Part shown: positions 57,949 to 64,000 of the stretch, piece by piece | Numbering within the stretch: the stretch's first letter is position 1 | Layout: every line of letters starts with the position of its first letter | NCBI RefSeq assembly: GCF_000767465.1 | Contig: NZ_CP009291.1 | Location: 558,001-622,000 of the forward strand | DNA: 64,000 nt | Origin: Novosphingobium pentaromativorans US6-1 | GTDB taxonomy: Bacteria > Pseudomonadota > Alphaproteobacteria > Sphingomonadales > Sphingomonadaceae | Direction of reading: 5' to 3' | Program-made: the position numbers and the translations under genes | The notes under the pieces: model-generated | What the model saw: only the letters and a program-made list of their open reading frames with translations | Databases searched by the model: none | What the model was told of the DNA's origin: nothing

Positions 57949-59142
57949 TCAGGCCAGTTCGACCGCAATAGCGGTGGCTTCGCCGCCGCCGATGCAGAGG
58001 CTGGCGACGCCGCGCTTGAGGCCCTTGTCCTTGAGCGCGTTGATCAGCGTCACGATGATGCGGGTGCCCGAGGCTCCGATCGGATGGCCCAGAGCGGTGG
58101 CGCCGCCGTGGATGTTGATCTTGTCGTGCGGGATGCCGAGGTCGTGCATCGCGAACATCGCCACGCAGGCGAAGGCTTCGTTCACTTCAAACAGGTCGAC
58201 GTCGGAAAGCTGCCAGCCCACCTTGTCGAGGAGCTTGGTGATCGCGCCGACCGGTGCGGTGGTGAACTTGGCGGGCTCATGCGCATGGGCCGCAACGCCC
58301 ACGACGGTGGCGACCGGCTTGAGGCCCTTGGCGGCAGCAACGCTGGCGCGGCTCATGACGACGGCAGCGGCGCCGTCGGAAATCGAGCTGGAGCTGGCTG
58401 CGGTGATCGTGCCGTCCTTGGCGAAAGCGGCGCGCAGGGTACGGATCTTGTCCGGGTTGCCCTTGGGCGGCTGCTCGTCGGTATCTACGACGACTTCACC
58501 CTTTCGCGTCTTGACTGTGACGGGAACGACTTCGTCCTTGAACGCGCCGCTGGTGATCGCTTCCTGCGCGCGGCGCAGCGATTCGATGGAGAAGTCGTCC
58601 TGATTTTCGCGGGTCAGCTGGTACTCGTCGGCTGTTACTTGCGCGAAGGAGCCCATCGATCCGCCTTCGTAGGCATCCTCGAGTCCGTCGAGGAACATGT
58701 GATCGTAGAGCGTGTCATGGCCGGCGCGGGCGCCCGAGCGATGCTTCTTGGACAGGTAGGGGGCATTGGTCATCGATTCCATGCCGCCTGCGATAATCAG
58801 GTCGAGCGAGCCCGAAGCGAGTGCCTCTGCGCCCATGATCACCGTCTGCATGCCCGAACCGCAGACCTTGTTGACGGTCGTGGCCTGAACCGACTTGGGC
58901 AGTCCGGCCTTGAGCGCTGCCTGGCGGGCAGGGGCCTGGCCGAGACCGGCGGGAAGGACGCAGCCCATGTAGATGCGCTCGACGTCTTCGCCCGCAACGC
59001 CCGAGCGTTCGACTGCGGCCTTGACCGCGGTGGCGCCGAGATCGGTGGCCGAGACATCAGCGAACACACCCTGCAGGCCGCCCATGGGCGTGCGTGCATA
59101 GGAGAGGATGACGATGGGGTCGTTAGCCGAAATCTGGGCCAT
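57949..59142 (-). CDS. Acetyl-CoA C-acyltransferase (thiolase II type)
   Basis: A 397-residue thiolase. The acyl-accepting Cys94 lies in NKVCGSGMQ; the His base is in GGATALGHPIGASG and the second Cys in ASLCIGGGEATA. NEAFACVAMFAM is another signature. It joins or splits acetoacetyl-CoA (or longer 3-ketoacyl-CoA) and so could work in beta-oxidation, ketone use or polyhydroxyalkanoate synthesis. ATG at 59142 follows AAAGG; an ATG six codons earlier is possible. Palindromes upstream suggest repression by a TetR/FadR-like factor. Confidence 0.93.
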   Translation of the reverse strand: MAQISANDPIVILSYARTPMGGLQGVFADVSATDLGATAVKAAVERSGVAGEDVERIYMGCVLPAGLGQAPARQAALKAGLPKSVQATTVNKVCGSGMQTVIMGAEALASGSLDLIIAGGMESMTNAPYLSKKHRSGARAGHDTLYDHMFLDGLEDAYEGGSMGSFAQVTADEYQLTRENQDDFSIESLRRAQEAITSGAFKDEVVPVTVKTRKGEVVVDTDEQPPKGNPDKIRTLRAAFAKDGTITAASSSSISDGAAAVVMSRASVAAAKGLKPVATVVGVAAHAHEPAKFTTAPVGAITKLLDKVGWQLSDVDLFEVNEAFACVAMFAMHDLGIPHDKINIHGGATALGHPIGASGTRIIVTLINALKDKGLKRGVASLCIGGGEATAIAVELA

Positions 59143-59179
59143 GACTTTGCCTTTCTGCATGGAAGAACAGTTGACAGTG

Positions 59180-59208
59180 ATCTAATGCTGCATTGCATCA
59201 AATGCAAT
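59180..59208 (-). promoter_or_regulatory. Candidate thiolase promoter with embedded operator
   Basis: On the minus strand TTGCAT (59202-59207) and TTAGAT (59180-59185) with a 16-base spacer form a sigma-70-like promoter. The -35 is part of an inverted repeat ATTGCAT-CAA-ATGCAAT (plus strand 59192-59208), seven-base arms with a three-base spacer, typical of a dimeric repressor site. About 40 bases upstream of the gene start. Confidence 0.5.
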
Positions 59209-59242
59209 TGGCCTGTCCAAAAGAACAACTGGCATCGTGAGC

Positions 59243-59267
59243 GCGTTAACGCTCCCCATATATGGGG
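59243..59267. repeat. Two adjacent perfect palindromes upstream of the thiolase
   Basis: GCGTTAACGC at 59243-59252 and CCCCATATATGGGG at 59254-59267 lie one base apart. Both are perfect inverted repeats. They sit about 100-125 bases upstream of the thiolase start and could be activator or repressor sites for the thiolase or for the nuo side. Confidence 0.5.
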
Positions 59268-59735
59268 TGTGACGATGATAATCCCATGACGGAAAATTGT
59301 CTGCCCTCGACTCCCGCTCACGCGATCTGAAGCCCTCCGAGTCGCGCTGGGCAGGCCCGGGTGCAACCGATCGATCCCAGCGGCAGCGGCTGCGGCGTGT
59401 TCTTCGATTTTTGCCGGATTGCGGCAGAAGAAGGGCAGTTGCGGCCCGGCGCGCTTGGCTGGGCTGAACCTGCACAGAGCCCGTGCGCGGCAATCCCGCG
59501 CAATTCAGGGCCTTTGTCGGTGATCGCCGGCGGATGTGCGGCGGTCGGTCCCGCGCTGCAGGGCCGAGGCATGGCATTTGCGAGCTATCAATCTTGCTGC
59601 ATCGCGATGAAGAAGGCCGGAATTATCCGATTGCCTCCCTTGCGATGGCCGGAGGGCTGGCCTAAGAGCGCGCGCAACGACCGGACGCCGCTCAGGCCAA
59701 GTCCGGCAGCCCTCACCGGTACGAGGCCATGACCA
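59268..59735. other. Long intergenic region between thiolase palindromes and nuoA, no supported gene
   Basis: About 470 bases of mostly GC-rich sequence that should hold the nuo operon promoter and leader. Frames here (for example one of 123 codons on the plus strand from 59361) have unusual composition, no ribosome binding site and no recognisable product. I see no clear riboswitch or terminator. Confidence 0.5.
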
Positions 59736-60110
59736 TTGACTGATCTGTCGCAATATTTGCCGATTCTGATTTTCCTGGTGATCGCGTTGGCGCTCTCCGG
59801 GATTATCGTGTTCCTGCCCATGGCGGTCGCCCGTCTGACCGGGACGCACAATCCGAACTCGGACAAGCTCAGCGAGTACGAATGCGGTTTTCCCGCGTTC
59901 GAGGACCCGCGCAGCCAGTTCGACGTGCGCTTCTACCTGGTGGCGATTCTCTTCATCATCTTCGACCTTGAAGCAGCGTTCCTGTTTCCCTGGGCGGTCT
60001 CGCTCGACGTCACGGGCTGGGCTGGCTGGCTGACGATGATGGTGTTCCTCGGCGAACTGGCCATTGGCCTCGCCTATGCATGGAAGAAGGGAGCTCTGGA
60101 CTGGGAATGA
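59736..60110 (+). CDS. nuoA: NADH-quinone oxidoreductase subunit A
   Basis: Membrane subunit of respiratory complex I, 124 residues, three helices. [20 protein letters not shown], with its conserved Cys and Glu loop, and [20 protein letters not shown] are typical of NuoA/ND3. The start is TTG at 59736 (GAGG upstream). It overlaps nuoB by four bases (ATGA). First gene of the nuo operon. Confidence 0.96.
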   Translation: MTDLSQYLPILIFLVIALALSGIIVFLPMAVARLTGTHNPNSDKLSEYECGFPAFEDPRSQFDVRFYLVAILFIIFDLEAAFLFPWAVSLDVTGWAGWLTMMVFLGELAIGLAYAWKKGALDWE

Positions 60111-60664
60111 GCACTCTCGTGGACAGCACCGGACAGCCTATGGGTCAGGGTGGCGCAGTCACGCCGCCCGACCAGGCGTTTTTCAAAGACCTCAACCAGG
60201 AAGTTTCGGACAAGGGCTTCCTCGTTACCTCTACGGAAGAACTTTTCCAGTGGGCCCGCACGGGTTCGCTGTGGTGGATGACTTTCGGCCTTGCCTGCTG
60301 CGCGGTCGAGATGATCCACGTGAACATGCCGCGCTATGACATGGAGCGCTTCGGCGCCGCGCCGCGCGCTTCCCCGCGTCAGTCGGACGTGATGATCGTG
60401 GCCGGCACCCTGTGCAACAAGATGGCCCCGGCGCTGCGCAAGGTTTATGACCAGATGTCGGACCCCAAGTACGTCATCTCGATGGGGTCGTGCGCGAATG
60501 GCGGTGGCTACTACCACTACAGCTACAGCGTCGTGCGCGGCTGTGACCGCATCGTGCCCGTGGACATCTACGTGCCCGGCTGCCCGCCGACTGCCGAGGC
60601 GCTGCTCTATGGCGTCATGCAGCTGCAGCGCAAGATCCGCCGCGCCGGTACGCTCGAGAGGTAA
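60107..60664 (+). CDS. nuoB: NADH-quinone oxidoreductase subunit B
   Basis: Peripheral-arm subunit of complex I carrying the N2 iron-sulfur cluster next to the quinone site; 185 residues. The tandem cysteines are in [10 protein letters not shown], the others in [12 protein letters not shown] and [17 protein letters not shown] at 60107 overlaps the nuoA stop; the longer frame from 60080 lies in nuoA. Directly followed by nuoC. Confidence 0.97.
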   Translation: MSTLVDSTGQPMGQGGAVTPPDQAFFKDLNQEVSDKGFLVTSTEELFQWARTGSLWWMTFGLACCAVEMIHVNMPRYDMERFGAAPRASPRQSDVMIVAGTLCNKMAPALRKVYDQMSDPKYVISMGSCANGGGYYHYSYSVVRGCDRIVPVDIYVPGCPPTAEALLYGVMQLQRKIRRAGTLER

Positions 60665-61302
60665 TGGCCCCCATGCCCGTACTGCATTCCGCCCCCAAGT
60701 TTGCGTCCAACGAAGGCGTCATCGACGCGCTCTCCGCTGCGCTCGGATCGATGCTGGTCTCGGCCAAGGAAGAGCACGGCGAAGTCGTGCTCACCGTGGT
60801 CCGTGACCAGATCGAGAACGCGCTGCGCCTGCTGCGCGACAGCCATGAGTATCAACAGCTCATGGAAATGGCCGGCGTCGACTATCCGTCGCGCGCCGAG
60901 CGTTTCGAAGTCGTCTACATGTTGCTTTCGGTGACGAAGAACCACCGCCTGATGGTGAAGGTCAGTGCCGCCGAAAGCACGCCGGTGCCGACCGTCACGA
61001 CGATCTGGCCCAACGCGGGCTGGCTCGAGCGCGAAGTGTTCGACATGTACGGCGTGATCTTCGCCGGCAATCCGGACCTGCGCCGCATCCTGACCGACTA
61101 CGGTTTCGAGGGTCATCCCTTCCGCAAGGATTTCCCGCTCACCGGCTACCAGGAACTGCGCTACTCCGAAGAGGACAAGCGTGTGGTCTACGAACCGGTC
61201 AAGCTGGCCCAGGATTTCCGCTCGTTCGACTTCATGAGCCCTTGGGAAGGCGCGGAATACGTGCTGCCGGGCGATGAAAAGGCGGAAGGGGACAAGGCAT
61301 GA
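60664..61302 (+). CDS. nuoC: NADH-quinone oxidoreductase subunit C
   Basis: Complex I 30-kDa-type subunit, 212 residues. The signature [20 protein letters not shown] followed by [18 protein letters not shown] is diagnostic. NuoC and NuoD are separate genes here, not fused as in E. coli. Its ATG shares the last base of the nuoB stop (an ATG three codons on is also possible), and it overlaps nuoD by four bases. Confidence 0.96.
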   Translation: MAPMPVLHSAPKFASNEGVIDALSAALGSMLVSAKEEHGEVVLTVVRDQIENALRLLRDSHEYQQLMEMAGVDYPSRAERFEVVYMLLSVTKNHRLMVKVSAAESTPVPTVTTIWPNAGWLEREVFDMYGVIFAGNPDLRRILTDYGFEGHPFRKDFPLTGYQELRYSEEDKRVVYEPVKLAQDFRSFDFMSPWEGAEYVLPGDEKAEGDKA

Positions 61303-62510
61303 GCATGCAGCTCGAGCAGTCGCCGACTACCGGCGACGAGATCATCAGCAACTACACGATCAACTTCGGCCCGCAGCACCCGGCGGCCCACGGCGTTCTG
61401 CGCATGGTCATGGAGCTCGACGGCGAAGTCATCGAGCGCATCGACCCGCACGTCGGCCTGTTGCACCGCGGCACCGAGAAGCTGATCGAGAACAAGACCT
61501 ATCTTCAGGCGCTGCCCTACTTCGACCGGCTCGATTACTGTTCGCCGCTCGGCATGGAGCACAGCTACGTCCTGGCGATCGAGAAGCTGCTGAACCTCGA
61601 GGTTCCGCTGCGCGCCCAGTACCTGCGCGTGCTGTTCGCCGAGCTGACCCGCATCTGCAACCACATGCTCAACATCGGCAGCCACGTCATGGACGTCGGC
61701 GCGATGACCCCGAACCTGTGGCTGTTCGAGATCCGTGAGGACTGCCTCAACTTCTTCGAACGCGCTTCGGGCGCACGCATGCACTCGGCGTGGTTCCGCC
61801 CCGGCGGCGTCCACCAGGACGTGCCGCTCAAGCTGCTGACCGACATCGCCGACTGGCTCGACACACGCCTGCCGACGCTGTTCGAGGACGCGATGAGCCT
61901 CGTCGTCGACAACCGCATCTTCAAGCAGCGCAATGTCGACATCGCACTGGTGAGCCGTGAAGATGCGCTGGCCTGGGGCTTCTCGGGCCCGATGATCCGC
62001 GCGGCGGGCATCCCCTGGGATATCCGCAAGAGCCAGCCCTACGACGTTTACGACCGCATGGACTTCGAGATCCCGGTCGGTACCAACTCCGACTGCTATG
62101 ACCGTTTCATGGTTCGCGTCGAGGAAGTGCGCCAGTCCGCGCGCATCATGAAGCAGTGCCTTGCCGAGATGCCGGAAGGTCCGGTCATGACTGCGGACCG
62201 CAAGGTCGGCCCGCCCAAGCGCGGCGAGATGAAGAGCTCGATGGAATCGCTGATCCATCACTTCAAGCTCTACACCGAGGGCTTCCACGTTCCGGCCGGC
62301 GAAGTCTACGTTGCCACCGAGAGCCCCAAGGGCGAATTCGGCGTCTATCTCGTCTCGGACGGTTCCAACAAGCCGTACCGCTGCAAGATCCGTCCGACCG
62401 CCTTCTCGCACTTGCAGGCGATGGACTTCATGTCCAAGGGCCACATGCTGCCTGACGCGACCGCCATCCTGGGCGCCATCGACGTCGTGTTCGGGGAGTG
62501 CGACCGTTGA
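61299..62510 (+). CDS. nuoD: NADH-quinone oxidoreductase subunit D
   Basis: Complex I 49-kDa-type subunit forming the quinone pocket, 403 residues. [20 protein letters not shown] near the N-terminus contains the HPAAHG motif with the quinone-contacting His; [28 protein letters not shown] and the C-terminal DVVFGECDR are typical. It overlaps both nuoC and the following SnoaL-like gene by four bases. Confidence 0.97.
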   Translation: MSMQLEQSPTTGDEIISNYTINFGPQHPAAHGVLRMVMELDGEVIERIDPHVGLLHRGTEKLIENKTYLQALPYFDRLDYCSPLGMEHSYVLAIEKLLNLEVPLRAQYLRVLFAELTRICNHMLNIGSHVMDVGAMTPNLWLFEIREDCLNFFERASGARMHSAWFRPGGVHQDVPLKLLTDIADWLDTRLPTLFEDAMSLVVDNRIFKQRNVDIALVSREDALAWGFSGPMIRAAGIPWDIRKSQPYDVYDRMDFEIPVGTNSDCYDRFMVRVEEVRQSARIMKQCLAEMPEGPVMTADRKVGPPKRGEMKSSMESLIHHFKLYTEGFHVPAGEVYVATESPKGEFGVYLVSDGSNKPYRCKIRPTAFSHLQAMDFMSKGHMLPDATAILGAIDVVFGECDR

Positions 62511-62857
62511 GCAAGCTCGCAATCGCCGAGGCCATGATCGCCGCCTACAATGCGCAGGACGCCGATCTCTACGTGACCTACATGACCGACGAAGCCAGCG
62601 AAGCGAACTATCGCGGCGCAGTTGTTCGTGAGGGCAAGGAAGGTACGCGTTCGGGCCTCAAGGCGGCTTTCGCCAGGTGGCCGCAGAACAGGGCCGAGAT
62701 CGTTTCGCGCGAAGAGACCGACAACTACGTCGTCCTGCGCGAACACGTCACGCGCGGCCCGGCAACCGATGGCTCCGAACTTGTCGAGCCGTTCGACGTG
62801 CTGGCCGTCTACAGCTTCGAAGGCGACAAGTGCTCGCGGGTGGAGTTTATCCGGTGA
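62507..62857 (+). CDS. SnoaL/NTF2-like protein within the nuo operon
   Basis: A 116-residue protein starting at TTG (62507) with GGGGAG eight bases upstream. [20 protein letters not shown] and [19 protein letters not shown] fit the cone-shaped NTF2/SnoaL fold that binds small hydrophobic molecules. It is not a Nuo subunit by sequence. It overlaps nuoD (TTGA) and the next small gene (GTGA), so it is tightly coupled to complex I expression. Role unknown. Confidence 0.82.
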   Translation: MSKLAIAEAMIAAYNAQDADLYVTYMTDEASEANYRGAVVREGKEGTRSGLKAAFARWPQNRAEIVSREETDNYVVLREHVTRGPATDGSELVEPFDVLAVYSFEGDKCSRVEFIR

Positions 62858-63054
62858 AATTCAACACGCTTGAACTGACCCGCGTCTGGGCGGCAGTGAC
62901 GGGCCTCGTGCTCGCTGTCTGCTACTTCGGCGCGCTCTATCTCGATACCGCCCCGTCGCCCTTGCTGGCGATGCTGGTAACCGCCATCGGCGGATTTGAA
63001 ATGTTTCTTTTCGGCCAGGACCAGTGGCTGAAGCGCAGGGGTAAGCATGGCTGA
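62854..63054 (+). CDS. Small two-helix membrane protein within the nuo operon
   Basis: A 66-residue protein starting at GTG (62854) that overlaps the previous gene by GTGA and nuoE by eight bases. Two hydrophobic helices, VWAAVTGLVLAVCYFGALYL and PLLAMLVTAIGGFEMFLFG, are followed by a basic tail QWLKRRGKHG. I do not recognise a family. Tight overlaps on both sides make it a real gene; it may be an accessory membrane factor. Confidence 0.7.
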   Translation: MKFNTLELTRVWAAVTGLVLAVCYFGALYLDTAPSPLLAMLVTAIGGFEMFLFGQDQWLKRRGKHG

Positions 63055-63715
63055 CCGCTATATCGAACCCGATACGCCCGAATTGCGGGCCCGTTGGGGC
63101 AACTTCGCGTGGACCGCGGAGAATGCCGAGAAGGCTAAGGACATCGTCGCGCGCTATCCGGCGGGCCGTCAGCGTTCGGCGGTGATGCCGCTGCTCGACC
63201 TCGCCCAGCGCCAGGTCGGTGCCGAGGAAAGCACGCAAGGCTGGCTGCCGATCCCGGTGATGGAATACGTCGCGGCACAGCTCGACATGCCGATCATCCG
63301 CGTTGTCGAAGTCGCCACGTTCTACACGATGTACAACATCGCGCCGATCGGTCGCTTCCACGTTCAGGTCTGCGGCACCACGCCGTGCATGCTGCGCGGT
63401 TCTGACGACATCATCGCGGCCTGCAAGAAGCGCGGCATGAAGAAGGGCCACACCACGCCCGACGGCATGTGGTCGTTCACCGAGGTCGAGTGCATGGGCA
63501 ACTGTGCCTCCGCGCCGATGGTCCAGATCAACGACGACAACTACGAGGACCTCACTCCCGAGCGCCTCGATGCCGTGCTCGACGCGCTGGCCAAGGGCGA
63601 GACGCCCAAGGCCGGGACGCAGGAGCCGGGCCGTCACACCGTCGAACCTTCGGGTGGCCCGACCACCCTGAAGGAGATGGTCACGGAAAATCACGATTAC
63701 CGGGGAGAGTGGTAA
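63047..63715 (+). CDS. nuoE: NADH-quinone oxidoreductase subunit E
   Basis: Complex I 24-kDa-type subunit of 222 residues carrying the N1a [2Fe-2S] cluster. The thioredoxin-like cluster cysteines are in VCGTTPCMLRG and ECMGNCASAPM. A C-terminal tail of about 40 residues is rich in Gly, Pro and Thr. ATG at 63047 overlaps the end of the small membrane gene. nuoF starts three bases after its stop. Confidence 0.96.
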   Translation: MADRYIEPDTPELRARWGNFAWTAENAEKAKDIVARYPAGRQRSAVMPLLDLAQRQVGAEESTQGWLPIPVMEYVAAQLDMPIIRVVEVATFYTMYNIAPIGRFHVQVCGTTPCMLRGSDDIIAACKKRGMKKGHTTPDGMWSFTEVECMGNCASAPMVQINDDNYEDLTPERLDAVLDALAKGETPKAGTQEPGRHTVEPSGGPTTLKEMVTENHDYRGEW

Positions 63716-63718
63716 GTC

Positions 63719-64000
63719 ATGGCTCTCGCTGACAAGGATCGCATCTTCACCAATGTCTACGGCTACCAGCCGTGGAACCTGAAGGCTGCGCAGGCACGCG
63801 GCGCCTGGGACAACACCAAGGACATCATCGCCAAGGGCCGTGATCTCATCATCGAGGAGATCAAGGCTTCGGGGCTGCGCGGCCGCGGCGGCGCAGGTTT
63901 TCCGACCGGCATGAAGTGGTCCTTCATGCCCAAGCAGCCGCCGCTCGACCATGCTGGCAATCCCAAGCCCAGCTTCCTGGTCATCAACGCGGACGAATCC
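63719..64000 (+). CDS. nuoF: NADH-quinone oxidoreductase subunit F, 3' end outside window
   Basis: The first 94 residues of the NADH/FMN-binding subunit of complex I. The flavin/NADH loop [18 protein letters not shown] is visible, and the fragment ends at FLVINADES, leading into the FMN-binding region. The rest of the gene, with its [4Fe-4S] cysteines, lies beyond base 64000. ATG at 63719 follows GGAGAG. Confidence 0.96.
   Translation, partial: MALADKDRIFTNVYGYQPWNLKAAQARGAWDNTKDIIAKGRDLIIEEIKASGLRGRGGAGFPTGMKWSFMPKQPPLDHAGNPKPSFLVINADES

Noticed and set aside
59361..59732. A 123-codon plus-strand frame upstream of nuoA
   Set aside because: No ribosome binding site, unusual amino-acid composition and no recognisable family; better treated as intergenic.

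Overview
The window is a GC-rich, gene-dense piece of an alphaproteobacterial chromosome, most likely from the Sphingomonadales (Novosphingobium or a close relative; this assignment is inference from protein character and gene order). Supporting signs are a class I lysyl-tRNA synthetase, the rpmF-plsX-fabH-ihfA-merR block, an atp operon of only H-A-G-D-C with a short epsilon subunit, an alphaproteobacterial-type LexA box (GTTC-N7-GTTC), many TTG/GTG starts and many small families typical of sphingomonads. I saw no rRNA, tRNA, CRISPR, insertion sequence or prophage. This is core chromosome.

Layout. 1-5.4 kb: end of an NAD(P)-binding protein, a tandem glycine riboswitch, then gcvT (broken by one missing base), gcvH, gcvPA and gcvPB. 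5.4-10.2 kb: a BASS-family transporter, two tandem entericidin-like lipoproteins, an EamA exporter, a lone CpaF/TadA ATPase and a small HNH protein. 10.2-15.1 kb: F1 ATP synthase genes atpHAGDC on the minus strand. 15.2-25.5 kb: DUF1203 and ada (coupled), priA, a DUF4197 lipoprotein, fsa-type transaldolase, cobT, nitroreductase, EamA transporter, cysS. 25.8-29.9 kb: a TPP enzyme of the acetolactate synthase family, a divergent locus around a LexA-like S24 regulator, an MBL hydrolase and a MAPEG protein. 30-33.2 kb: rpmF-plsX-fabH-ihfA-merR. 33.2-43.5 kb: SixA-like phosphatase, DinG-type helicase, PadR/DUF2218 pair, MscS channel, lysK, DUF1003, a frameshifted DUF885 protein and a 2OG-Fe(II) oxygenase. 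43.6-59.1 kb: RcnB-like protein, ettA, M28 peptidase, CoA-ester lyase, SDR, exported peroxiredoxin, prfB, lipoprotein methyltransferase, nitronate-monooxygenase-like protein, DUF805, amtB, 2-hydroxyacid dehydrogenase, SH3 protein, thiolase. 59.7-64 kb: nuoABCD, two small extra genes, nuoE and the start of nuoF.

The most interesting region is 27.5-28.8 kb. A LexA-like regulator with an intact Ser/Lys pair and an Ala-Gly cleavage site faces a two-gene operon of unknown function. The gap between them holds a perfect GTTC-N7-GTTC box, and a perfect 12-bp palindrome (AGGAAATTTCCT) occurs both in the regulator's leader and inside its coding sequence. This looks like a small DNA-damage-responsive switch. 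Other points are the two single-base frameshifts (gcvT, DUF885), a terminator-like hairpin in the rpmF leader, a four-cysteine cluster in the nitronate-monooxygenase-like protein, palindromes upstream of the thiolase, and two non-Nuo genes inside the nuo operon. No computation was run; all motifs were read by eye.
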